From Geobacillus sp. 46C-IIa (lineage in GTDB: Bacteria; Bacillota; Bacilli; Bacillales; Anoxybacillaceae), in NCBI RefSeq assembly GCF_014679505.1, contig NZ_CP061474.1, positions 1,208,001 to 1,272,000 of the forward strand: a DNA stretch of 64,000 bases, given 5' to 3'. The notes under the pieces are model-generated. The model was not told where the DNA came from. It did not search any database and saw nothing but the letters and a program-made list of their open reading frames with translations. The stretch's first letter is position 1, and every line of letters starts with the position of its first letter. The position numbers and the translations under genes are program-made. This document shows positions 1 through 8,050 of this stretch, one piece after another.

Positions 1-4
1 AAAG

Positions 5-1090
5 ATGACACAACAAGAAATGATCGAAAGCTTGCTTCAGTTGATCAATAAAGAAACGTCCACAGAGGAAGAATTCAATGAGCATGCGCTCATGCTGTTT
101 GCCTACCAATATGAAAACAATGTTCCGTATCGTACATATTGCATGCAAAAAGGAAAAACGGCAAGAACGGTGAAAACGTGGCGGGACATTCCGGCTGTGC
201 CAATTAACGCCTTTAAAGAATTAACGTTAAGTTGTGTTCCTCCCGAACAGGCTGAGCGCGTGTTTATGACGAGCGGCACGACGAAAGGAGTGCGCGGGAA
301 ACATTACCACCCGGCGTTAAGCGTGTACGATCAGTCAATGATCGTCAATTTTCAAAAGCGGTTCATGAAAGAGCACAACAAAATCAAAATGGGCATTCTT
401 TTTCCGACAGAAGACGAGCTGCCGAACTCTTCGCTCGCCCATTATTTAGCGCTCGCTGTCAATGTGTTTGGCACGGAAGACAGCCAGTATTTTGTCAATC
501 GGGATGGCCTTGATATCGACCGGCTTCTTGCTGAGCTGGAACAAGCGGAACAGTCAGGTGAGCCGTACGCCCTGTTAGGCGCTTCGTTTAGCTTCGTTCA
601 TTTGTTTGAGGAGCTCGCCAAACGCGGCAAAACGTTCCGCTTGCCGGAAGGGAGCCGGATTCTTGATACAGGCGGCTTTAAAAATCAGTCGCGGGAAATG
701 GGCTTGGACGAGTTTTACGACACGCTGTCTTCGTTCCTTGGCGTCCCGCGCCGCGAGTGCATCAACATGTATGGGATGACCGAGCTGAGCACGCAATTTT
801 ATGATGACGGAAATGGGACCGTTCCGTCGGTGAAATCGGGGCCGCATTGGATTCGCACAAGGGTGATCCACCCGTTGACCGGAGAAGAGATGCCGAAAGG
901 AGAACGCGGTGTCCTCGTTCATTGCGATCTCGGCAACTTTAACTCGGTAACGACGATTTTGACGGAAGATATGGGCGTGGAAACAGACGGCGGCTTCTTA
1001 TTGCTCGGCCGGGTGCAAGGGGCGGAAGCGAAAGGCTGCTCGATCGCGGTCGAAGAATTCATCCGCGCGGCAAAGGGGACATCCGAATGA
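5..1090 (+). CDS. LuxE-like acyl-protein synthetase
   Basis: 361 aa protein of the LuxE/acyl-protein synthetase family, related to adenylate-forming phenylacetate-CoA ligases. LuxE enzymes activate fatty acids with ATP and hand the acyl group to a LuxC-type reductase. Visible motifs are a TSGTTKG nucleotide-binding loop near residue 90 and the NMYGMTELS block near residue 255, both typical of the adenylate-forming fold. The gene overlaps the next one, a LuxC homologue, by 4 bases, the same pairing as in the lux fatty acid reductase complex. No luciferase genes are present. The start lies 5 bases into the window, so its ribosome site and any earlier operon genes cannot be seen. Family assignment is firm; the physiological substrate is unknown. 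Confidence 0.85.
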   Translation: MTQQEMIESLLQLINKETSTEEEFNEHALMLFAYQYENNVPYRTYCMQKGKTARTVKTWRDIPAVPINAFKELTLSCVPPEQAERVFMTSGTTKGVRGKHYHPALSVYDQSMIVNFQKRFMKEHNKIKMGILFPTEDELPNSSLAHYLALAVNVFGTEDSQYFVNRDGLDIDRLLAELEQAEQSGEPYALLGASFSFVHLFEELAKRGKTFRLPEGSRILDTGGFKNQSREMGLDEFYDTLSSFLGVPRRECINMYGMTELSTQFYDDGNGTVPSVKSGPHWIRTRVIHPLTGEEMPKGERGVLVHCDLGNFNSVTTILTEDMGVETDGGFLLLGRVQGAEAKGCSIAVEEFIRAAKGTSE

Positions 1091-2538
1091 GAGAATATGC
1101 CGGCTATCTCCCGTGCATCGGGGATGAACCGATTGAAACGCGTGTGTTAACGTTTGAAAAAAACGGAGAAAGAGTCGAAGTGGAAGTTCCTCTTTTAACG
1201 GTCGAGCAGCTGAACAAAGTGGTGAGAAAAGTGAAACAAGCCAGCGCCCAGTTTCTCAAATCGCTTTCGGTGACGGAGATCATCGACTTGCTTGACCGGG
1301 TGATGGCACAGCTGTTGGACCGCCGCCATCCGTACCGGCAAAAGGCGGAACAAGTGCTGCCGATTGTGACGGGCTATGATGAAGAAATGGTCCGTTTAGG
1401 GTTGACTTCGTATTTCAAAACGTTCCGCAAGCCGCAGCTGCAACGGTTTCTTGTGGAGGACTTGGAAAATCCGCTGCTTCTTGACGATTTTCAACCGCGG
1501 GCCAAAGGCGGCTTTTCCAAAGCGGTCGGCCCGGATGTCATCGTTCACGTTTGGGCGGGAAACGTGCCGGCGCTGCCGTTATGGAGCTTCATTTCCGGGT
1601 TGTTGGTGAAGTCGGGAATGATCGGGAAAGTGTCGAGCGCCGAGCCGTTATTTGCCGGTTGGTTTGCCCGCTTGTTAGTGGAGGTGGAGCCGAAATTGGC
1701 CGATTGCCTCGCTGTTGTTTGGTGGAAAGGCGGGGATGTCGAGAGGGAGCGTGCCGTGTTTGGGCAAGCTGACGTTGTTGTCGGCTATGGAAGCAATGCG
1801 TCGCTCGAAGAGATGCAGCGCCGCCTTCCGGTGACGACCCGATTTTTGCCGTTTGGGCATAAAGTGAGTTTCGGCCTCATTTCCCGCTCCTGTCTTGATG
1901 CGCGCAAGGCGTGGCAGGCTGCCCATCAGGCGGCGTTTGATATCATGCGCTATGACCAGCAAGGGTGTTATTCGCCGCATCTGTTTTATGTGCAAACTGG
2001 CGGAAGCGTGTCGCCAAAAGAGTTTGCACGCTATGTCGCCCACGAGCTGAACTGTTTTGCGAAACGGTTTCCGCGGCGCCCTCTTTCCCTTGAGGAAATG
2101 GCGGCGCAAGCAAGTTGGCGGCAGCGCGAAGAATTGGGCGTGCTGGCGAACAAGGAAAAGGAAGTGCTCGGAAACGAAGCGGGAGACTGGACGGTTGTTT
2201 ACGAACCGGAATGCCGGGGGTTTGCCGCGAGTTGCCTAAACCGGGCCGTAAAAATTGTCGCCTTTGATGACATTTCCCAAGTGATTGCAGAAATCGCCCC
2301 GTATCGGGTATTTTTGCAGACGGCGGGGGTGGCCGCTTCGCCAAAAGAGCTGTTCGAATGGGCGGAGCAGTTAGGAAAAGCGGGTGTCACCCGCATTACA
2401 GCGCTCGGGCATATGACGTCCCCTGAAGCGGGCTGGCATCATGATGGGCGCTTTAATTTGCGCGATCTTGTGCAAATGGTCGACATTGAATCGGCGGCTG
2501 AAGCGTATGCGGAACAGTTCGCTCCTTATGTCGATTAA
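1087..2538 (+). CDS. LuxC-like acyl-CoA reductase
   Basis: 483 aa protein of the LuxC family (aldehyde dehydrogenase superfamily), expected to reduce an activated fatty acyl group to the aldehyde with NADPH. The likely catalytic cysteine is Cys294 in the block DQQGCYSPH, and the glycine-rich VWAGNVPALP segment around residue 155 matches the cofactor region of the family. The length is close to LuxC of luminous bacteria (about 480 aa). The start codon overlaps the stop of the LuxE-like gene, and an ABC transporter ATPase gene follows after a short gap containing AAGGAGG. The context suggests fatty aldehyde or acyl metabolism linked to import of a small molecule, which is inference. Confidence 0.85.
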   Translation: MREYAGYLPCIGDEPIETRVLTFEKNGERVEVEVPLLTVEQLNKVVRKVKQASAQFLKSLSVTEIIDLLDRVMAQLLDRRHPYRQKAEQVLPIVTGYDEEMVRLGLTSYFKTFRKPQLQRFLVEDLENPLLLDDFQPRAKGGFSKAVGPDVIVHVWAGNVPALPLWSFISGLLVKSGMIGKVSSAEPLFAGWFARLLVEVEPKLADCLAVVWWKGGDVERERAVFGQADVVVGYGSNASLEEMQRRLPVTTRFLPFGHKVSFGLISRSCLDARKAWQAAHQAAFDIMRYDQQGCYSPHLFYVQTGGSVSPKEFARYVAHELNCFAKRFPRRPLSLEEMAAQASWRQREELGVLANKEKEVLGNEAGDWTVVYEPECRGFAASCLNRAVKIVAFDDISQVIAEIAPYRVFLQTAGVAASPKELFEWAEQLGKAGVTRITALGHMTSPEAGWHHDGRFNLRDLVQMVDIESAAEAYAEQFAPYVD

Positions 2539-2552
2539 GGAGGAAAATGAGG

Positions 2553-3299
2553 ATGAGCTTTTTGCAGCTAGACCGTGTGACGTATCGTTACCAAGGGTTG
2601 ACACCGGTGATCGACGGGGTCAGTTGGACGATCAATGAAGGGGAATTCCATTGCCTCGTCGGGAAAAGCGGCTGCGGCAAGACGACGTTGTTAAAGCTTG
2701 CGGCCGGCCTGTTGCAGCCGGATGAAGGGGCCGTTTATTTGCGAGGCGAAAAAATGACGAAACCTTCCCCTTCGATCGGCTATGTTTTTCAATTGCCGAC
2801 GTTGCTTGAATGGAAGCGGGTCGTCGATAATGTTTTGCTGCCGATCTCGCTCAAGCGAAAACCGGCGAAGGAAGATTACGAGTTGGCGCACGATTTGCTC
2901 GGGCGAGTCGGGTTGTCCGCCTACCGCGACCATTACCCGGCTCAATTGTCCGGCGGCCAGCAAAGCCGGGTGGCCATTGCCAGAGCCCTCATTCAACGGC
3001 CGGCGCTGTTGTTTTTGGACGAGCCGTTTGCGGCATTGGACGCCATTACGCGCGAAGAATTGCAAGATGACTTGTTGACGCTTTGCCGGCTGCAAAACAC
3101 AAGCGTCTTGTTCATTACCCACGATATTGCCGAGGCCGTATATTTAGCGGATCGCATCGCTGTCATGGCCGCCGGGAAGATTGTCTATGCGCTCGACGTC
3201 AACCTTCCGAAACCGCGAACGTTGGAAATGCGCTATGAGCTGCGGTTTAACGAGCTTAGTTTTCACGTGCGGCAGGCGATGGAGGGGGTGAAGCGATGA
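2553..3299 (+). CDS. ABC transporter ATPase, nitrate/sulfonate/taurine type (SsuB-like)
   Basis: ATP-binding subunit of a NitT/TauT-family importer. Walker A (GKSGCGKTT) is near residue 36, the ABC signature LSGGQQSR near residue 132, and Walker B with D-loop (LLFLDEPFAALD) follows. Two in-frame ATGs exist, at 2547 and 2553; the AAGGAGG at 2537-2543 is better spaced for 2553. The next gene, the permease, overlaps by 4 bases, and the binding protein follows, giving a complete ATPase-permease-binding protein set. The substrate cannot be read from the sequence; family members import sulfonates, nitrate, cyanate, or thiamine and riboflavin precursors. Confidence 0.88.
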   Translation: MSFLQLDRVTYRYQGLTPVIDGVSWTINEGEFHCLVGKSGCGKTTLLKLAAGLLQPDEGAVYLRGEKMTKPSPSIGYVFQLPTLLEWKRVVDNVLLPISLKRKPAKEDYELAHDLLGRVGLSAYRDHYPAQLSGGQQSRVAIARALIQRPALLFLDEPFAALDAITREELQDDLLTLCRLQNTSVLFITHDIAEAVYLADRIAVMAAGKIVYALDVNLPKPRTLEMRYELRFNELSFHVRQAMEGVKR

Positions 3300-4051
3300 A
3301 CAGGGCGCCCGTTTATTCGCTAGTCTTGTTCGTTGCGCTTCTTCTCGGCTGGGAACTGGCCGCTAGGCAAATGTCGGCGCTCGTTTTGCCGGCGCCGTCG
3401 GTCGTCGCCGCGACACTTTTTGATGGCATAAGGACCGGCTATTTTTGGCCGCACATCGTTCGGACAAGCCTGGAAGTGTTGCTTGGCTTGGGCTTAGGAA
3501 GCGGCCTTGGCCTCATCATCGGCATTCTCATGGGGGAAATTGGATTTTTGCGCAACTTGTTCTTCCCGTACGTCGTCGCCAGCCAGGCCGTGCCGAAACT
3601 CGCCTTGGCGCCGTTGTTTATCCTTTGGTTCGGTTTCGGCATGACCTCAAAAGTAATCATTACGGCCTTGATTTGTTTTTTCCCTTTGCTTGAAAATACG
3701 GTGACGGCGATTCAATATACGGATCGGAACAAACTCGAACTGTTTCGCGTGTTAGGCGCGACGCGCTGGCAAACGCTCATTCATTTGAAACTTCCCGCCG
3801 GGCTGCCGAGCATTTTCGCCGGTTTTCGCGTGGCCGTCGTCTTGGCGGTCGTCGGGGCGGTCGTCGGCGAATTTATCGGCGCCAGCGAAGGGCTGGGAGC
3901 GATGATTATCGCTTCCCAAGGGATGATGGACACCCCGCTTATGTTTTCTGTCTTGCTTTTATTGACGCTGTTGGGCATGGCACTCTACCAAATCGTTCAT
4001 TTCTTTGAAAAACGATTAGTAAAACCATATGAAAAGGAGACAAGAAAATGA
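3296..4051 (+). CDS. ABC transporter permease (SsuC-like)
   Basis: 251 aa integral membrane subunit of the NitT/TauT importer with about six hydrophobic segments. The EAA-type cytoplasmic loop that contacts the ATPase is visible as LFRVLGATRW followed by LPAGLPSIFAG around residues 145-175. It overlaps the ATPase gene upstream and the binding-protein gene downstream (both 4-base overlaps), so the three are translationally coupled. Confidence 0.88.
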   Translation: MNRAPVYSLVLFVALLLGWELAARQMSALVLPAPSVVAATLFDGIRTGYFWPHIVRTSLEVLLGLGLGSGLGLIIGILMGEIGFLRNLFFPYVVASQAVPKLALAPLFILWFGFGMTSKVIITALICFFPLLENTVTAIQYTDRNKLELFRVLGATRWQTLIHLKLPAGLPSIFAGFRVAVVLAVVGAVVGEFIGASEGLGAMIIASQGMMDTPLMFSVLLLLTLLGMALYQIVHFFEKRLVKPYEKETRK

Positions 4052-5082
4052 GACGAAAAACGGCAGTCACCGTATGGCTGCTAGCCATCGCTTTGTTCTT
4101 AGCCGCTTGCGGTGCGGCTGGGCAGAAACAGGGGGAGGCGGGCCGAACGACGGGAAAGGTGAAAGAAGAAAAAACAGACCAGCTGCGTGTGGCTCTTTGG
4201 AGCCAACCGATCACCGAGCAAACGAACTTGCTGGCGGAAAAAGAAAAAGGCTTTTTTAAAGAAAAAGGCTTGGATGTGACGCTCATTCCTGGCGCCGGCG
4301 GCGGCGATGCGATCAAAAACATTCTTTCTGGACAAGCCGATATCGCTTTTACGGATCCCGGTTCACTGTTTTTTGCGTTAGATAAAGGTGCAAAATTAAA
4401 GGTCATTTATAATATTTATCCGCAAAACGTCTTCAATGTCGTCTCGTTAAAAGACAAACAAATCACGAAACCGGAAGACTTGAAAGGAAAGAAAATCGGC
4501 GTGTACAGCTTATCGAGCGGAACGCGGCAAAATTTATTAGTGCTGTTGCATCAAGCCGGGCTTTCGGAAAACGATGTGACGATTGTCGAAACCGGTTTGC
4601 TAAACTTTGCCCCGCTTATGCAAGGGCAAGTGGATGCGACAGCAGCGACCGATACCGGGCTTATTGTGGCGAAACAAAAAGGATTAGGGGACGTCAACGT
4701 CATTGAAGTGAAAAACTATCTCAATATCCCGAGCGACGTCTTTGTCGTTACCGAGAAGACGTACAACGAGAAAAAAGAGTTGTTGCAAAAGTTTTTAGAA
4801 GCGTATCGAAACAGCGCCCAATGGATGATCGACTACCCGGAGGAAGCGGCGGCGTTAGCCGTCAAATACGCCATCGATGGCAAGGACGAGCAACGCAACT
4901 TACAAATCATCCAGTTGCGAAATGCGTCGAGCGTTTCGCCATTGACGGAAGAAAAAGGGTTAGGGGCGCTTGATGTGAACGTGCTGCAACAAGCTGCGGA
5001 CACGTACAAAAAGTTAGGCTTAATCAAAAACGACATCAACATGGCGGAAGTTGTCACGAATGAGTTGCTTCCAAAACAATAA
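4048..5082 (+). CDS. ABC transporter substrate-binding lipoprotein (NMT1/SsuA-like)
   Basis: 344 aa extracellular binding protein. It begins with a lipoprotein signal peptide: MRRKT, a hydrophobic stretch and the lipobox LAAC with the lipid-modified cysteine near residue 21. The mature part has the NMT1/THI5-like pattern of sulfonate, nitrate and pyrimidine-precursor binding proteins, including a GGGDAIKNILSGQADIAF-type segment in which the protein recognises a ligand defined by an inner loop. It is coupled to the permease by ATGA overlap. In this operon with LuxE/LuxC homologues the ligand could be an aliphatic compound, but that is inference. Confidence 0.87.
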   Translation: MRRKTAVTVWLLAIALFLAACGAAGQKQGEAGRTTGKVKEEKTDQLRVALWSQPITEQTNLLAEKEKGFFKEKGLDVTLIPGAGGGDAIKNILSGQADIAFTDPGSLFFALDKGAKLKVIYNIYPQNVFNVVSLKDKQITKPEDLKGKKIGVYSLSSGTRQNLLVLLHQAGLSENDVTIVETGLLNFAPLMQGQVDATAATDTGLIVAKQKGLGDVNVIEVKNYLNIPSDVFVVTEKTYNEKKELLQKFLEAYRNSAQWMIDYPEEAAALAVKYAIDGKDEQRNLQIIQLRNASSVSPLTEEKGLGALDVNVLQQAADTYKKLGLIKNDINMAEVVTNELLPKQ

Positions 5083-5094
5083 CGGAGGACGAAA

Positions 5095-5865
5095 ATGGGG
5101 ATGTTCTCAGGAAAAGTGATCGTTGTGACCGGTGCGAGCCGGGGCATCGGCGCGGCCATCGCCCGCGCGTTTGCCCGTGAACATGGGACGGTCGTCGTCA
5201 ACTATTTGCAAAATCAGCAGGCGGCGGAACAAGTGGCCGCCGCCTGCATTGAACTTGGCGGCGACGCTTGGGCCGTCCAGGCCGATGTCACTTCAGAAGC
5301 GTCGGTTAAGCAGCTGATCGAGCAAGTGATGATGGAGACAGGAAAAATCGATGTCGTCGTCAACAACGCGTTCGCGCCGTATGTATTCGACCCCGACGAG
5401 CGCAAACTGGCGTGGGAGCTTGTGTGGGAAGATTATCAAGCGCAACTGGACGGCGCGCTGCGCTCGACGCATTATATGTGTCAGGCAGTGATTCCGATCA
5501 TGAAAAAGCAAGGCGGAGGGAGCATTGTTAATATTGTGACAGACTTAGTCGCCCGCCCGGTCGTCCCGTATCATGACTACACGACGGCGAAAGCGGCGCT
5601 CGTCGGCTACAGCCGCAACTTAGCGGCGGAGCTTGGTCCGTTTGGCATCCGCGTCAATTGTGTCGCTCCCGGCTTAGTTTACCCGACGGACGCCAGCCGG
5701 CGGACAAAGGAAGAAGTGAAGGAAATGCTGATCGCCCAAACACCGCTGCGCCGAATCGCTGCTCCTGAAGATGTCGCCGGGCCGGTTCTCTTTTTAGCGT
5801 CTGATTGGAGCCGCTTTATGACCGGACAAACGTTGTTTGTCGACGGCGGACTCGTCATGCGCTAG
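5095..5865 (+). CDS. SDR family oxidoreductase (FabG-like)
   Basis: 256 aa short-chain dehydrogenase/reductase. The Rossmann nucleotide-binding motif TGASRGIG is at residues 12-19, the NNA motif follows after strand 4, and the catalytic Y-x3-K is seen in DYTTAK. The usual catalytic serine position reads NIVTDLV instead of the common NISS, so threonine may replace serine. The closest large family is 3-oxoacyl-ACP reductase FabG, but the divergent active-site segment argues for a specialised substrate. It is the last gene of the LuxE-LuxC-ABC operon, separated by 12 bases with an AACGGAGG ribosome site and followed by a clear terminator. Confidence 0.82.
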   Translation: MGMFSGKVIVVTGASRGIGAAIARAFAREHGTVVVNYLQNQQAAEQVAAACIELGGDAWAVQADVTSEASVKQLIEQVMMETGKIDVVVNNAFAPYVFDPDERKLAWELVWEDYQAQLDGALRSTHYMCQAVIPIMKKQGGGSIVNIVTDLVARPVVPYHDYTTAKAALVGYSRNLAAELGPFGIRVNCVAPGLVYPTDASRRTKEEVKEMLIAQTPLRRIAAPEDVAGPVLFLASDWSRFMTGQTLFVDGGLVMR

Positions 5866-5894
5866 CTCGGCATTTGAAATGAGCCTCGTTTTCT

Positions 5895-5937
5895 AAGCTG
5901 CCCTCAAGAACGGATCGTAAGGGCAGCTTCTTTTTTC
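5895..5937 (+). terminator. Rho-independent terminator of the LuxE/LuxC operon
   Basis: AAGCTGCCCT pairs with AGGGCAGCTT across a 15-base loop, followed by six T residues. It sits 30 bases after the SDR stop. Confidence 0.85.
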
Positions 5938-6067
5938 TGTAATTTTATATAGAACATGGCGGTCCGTTATGGTACGATATGATTAGATATTGTTCGAATG
6001 TTTCCGATATTTCTTGCCCCACAAACACACGCCCGCTGCATTTCTCCTTAGAAAAGAGGGACGAGCT

Positions 6068-6388
6068 ATGAACGATTCATTATGGTTTCTTTTGTTTGTT
6101 TTGTTGATGTGCGGCGTGTTGTTGCGCCACATCACCATTTTGGCAGTAAGGAATGAACGGAAGAAAAATGCATTCGTTTCCCAGTACATCTTTGTTGCGC
6201 TTGTCACATTATGGTTTATCCCTCTTTATGTGAGCGTGAAGTTGGCGGTTTTCCTTGGCGTCGGTCAATACGGGCTTGTGCTCTGGCTCATTCTTTTCCT
6301 CATCGGGGTCGTTTACGTCATGAAACGGACGGAAAAGGAAAGAAAGGCGCTGCAAGAGGAATATCACCGTCGGGCAGGTTCGGCATGA
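6068..6388 (+). CDS. Small membrane protein, unknown function
   Basis: 106 aa protein with three predicted hydrophobic segments (roughly residues 4-22, 40-62 and 65-85) and a charged C-terminal tail rich in Lys, Glu and Arg. I do not recognise a family. The start at 6068 is chosen because of the upstream GAGGGACGAG ribosome site; longer in-frame readings upstream have none. It stands alone between the terminator at 5895 and a bidirectional terminator at 6420. Confidence 0.6.
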   Translation: MNDSLWFLLFVLLMCGVLLRHITILAVRNERKKNAFVSQYIFVALVTLWFIPLYVSVKLAVFLGVGQYGLVLWLILFLIGVVYVMKRTEKERKALQEEYHRRAGSA

Positions 6389-6419
6389 ACCGAGCGCCCG
6401 GCCGTTCGAAAGAAAGGAA

Positions 6420-6466
6420 GGCTGTTTCCGAAAGGCGAGTCAAATCGCTTGGAAACAGCCTTTTTT
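6420..6466. terminator. Bidirectional terminator between convergent genes
   Basis: GGCTGTTTCC pairs perfectly with GGAAACAGCC, followed by six T on the plus strand. It lies between the small membrane protein gene and the convergent aminopeptidase gene. Confidence 0.8.
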
Positions 6467-6473
6467 GAACGGA

Positions 6474-7724
6474 TCAGACAGACGATTTCAGTTCAAACGC
6501 CCAGTTGCCGCGGCGGAAAATCGGTTCGCGTTTGCCATCTTTAGTGACGCCGTCGATGTTCAGCTCGGCCGAGCCGATCATAAAGTCGACGTGGACGAGG
6601 CTGTCGTTGACGCCGCGGCGGTCAAGCTCTTCTTTGGACAGCGCCGCGCCGTTTTCGATGTTCGTCGGGTACGCTTTGCCAAGCGCAAAATGGCAGGCGG
6701 CGTTTTCGTCAAACAGCGTGTTGTAAAAAATGAGATTGGACAGCGATACGGGCGACTGGTGCGGCACGAGGGCGACTTCGCCGAGGCGGCGCGCCCCGTC
6801 ATCGGTATCAAGCAAATGTTTGAGCGTCTCATATCCTTCTTCAGCGCTGAAATCGATGACTTGACCGTCTTTAAAGGTGAGTGTGAAGCCGTCGATGATG
6901 TTGCCGTTGTAATTGAGCGGCTTCGTGTTGCGGACCGTGCCGTTGACGCCGTCTTTATGCGGCATTGTAAACACTTCCTCGGTCGGCATGTTCGGGTTGA
7001 AGCGCACCCCGTTTTGGCTTGTCGCCGCGCCGCCGTGCCAAATGTGCCCGTCGACGAGCTCGACCGTGATGTTGGTGCCTGGCGCTTCGTAGACGAGCTG
7101 TTTGTATTGTTTGTTGTTCAAGTAGTCAACGAGGCGGGCGAGCTGATCGTTATGTTCACGCCAAGCGGCGATCGGGTCGTCTTGGTCGACGCGGACGATG
7201 CGGAAAATCGCTTCCCATAATTTGTCGATGGCTTCTTCATCACGCAGATCGCCAAATACTTTTCGCGCCCATGCGGCCGTCGGGACGGACAGGAGCGACC
7301 AGCAGTTCCGGTCGGCCATGATGGCGCTCCGGTAGTTGGCGAGCGCTTGGGCGGCCGTTTTATTAGCGGTTGCGATCCGCTTCGGATCAACATCTTTTAA
7401 CAAGTCGGGGTTCGGGGCGTAAATCGACAAAAAGGCCGCTCCTTGTTCGACGAGCTCTTCCATCCCTTTTGCCCGCCACATCGGATATTCGGAAAACGCT
7501 TCCTCTGGGGCGTGGTGAAACTTGATATATGTAAGCGCCTCATCGTTCCATTCGACATACACGTGTTTCGCTCCCGTTTCATACGCCGTTTTGGCGATTT
7601 TCCGAACGAGCGGCGCCGCTTCGAGCGGAGCGTTGACGAACAGCGTCTGCCCCGGTTGGACGTTGACGCCGACTTTCACGGCCAATTCAGCGTATTTGTG
7701 CAACTCGTTTTCCCAGCGATCCAT
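6474..7724 (-). CDS. M29 family aminopeptidase (AmpS-like)
   Basis: 416 aa metallo-aminopeptidase of family M29 (thermophilic aminopeptidase, AmpS/PepS), a cytosolic dimeric enzyme that removes N-terminal residues using two metal ions. The family pattern is visible throughout, including PGQTLFVNAPLEAAPLVR near the N-terminus, the central NMPTEEVFTMP segment with a conserved Glu pair, and the C-terminal HVDFMIGSAELNIDGV block containing metal ligands. The reading frame extends further upstream, but the start at 7724 is supported by an AGGAGTG ribosome site 6 bases before it and gives the usual family length of about 410 aa. It is monocistronic. Confidence 0.9.
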   Translation of the reverse strand: MDRWENELHKYAELAVKVGVNVQPGQTLFVNAPLEAAPLVRKIAKTAYETGAKHVYVEWNDEALTYIKFHHAPEEAFSEYPMWRAKGMEELVEQGAAFLSIYAPNPDLLKDVDPKRIATANKTAAQALANYRSAIMADRNCWSLLSVPTAAWARKVFGDLRDEEAIDKLWEAIFRIVRVDQDDPIAAWREHNDQLARLVDYLNNKQYKQLVYEAPGTNITVELVDGHIWHGGAATSQNGVRFNPNMPTEEVFTMPHKDGVNGTVRNTKPLNYNGNIIDGFTLTFKDGQVIDFSAEEGYETLKHLLDTDDGARRLGEVALVPHQSPVSLSNLIFYNTLFDENAACHFALGKAYPTNIENGAALSKEELDRRGVNDSLVHVDFMIGSAELNIDGVTKDGKREPIFRRGNWAFELKSSV

Positions 7725-8050
7725 ATCGTTCACTCCTTTTTTTGGTGTCAAGTCCACTTTATTACACGACAATGCGTTTCGCAACTTTTTGAACAACGAA
7801 ACGTGATGACCGCCTAAAGATAAGGAAAGGTGACAACGAGTTGAGTTAAAATTTAAAAAAGCAAACCGGCATAAATCGCTTCTCATCATCATAATGGTAG
7901 TAATGAAATAAATAAGTCATGAAGCTGCACTTTTATTGGCTGCACCGGCATTGTCGTCCTCGTTCGATGGCAATGTCGGTTTTTTTACGGGGGGGGGAAA
8001 CGGCGGGCGGTGGTGTCGTGAGGCGAACAATATAGTGAGGGGGAGAAACA

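Noticed and set aside
6465..7220. Plus-strand 250-codon frame opposite the M29 aminopeptidase
   Set aside because: Shadow frame; the minus-strand protein is a clear family member with a ribosome site.
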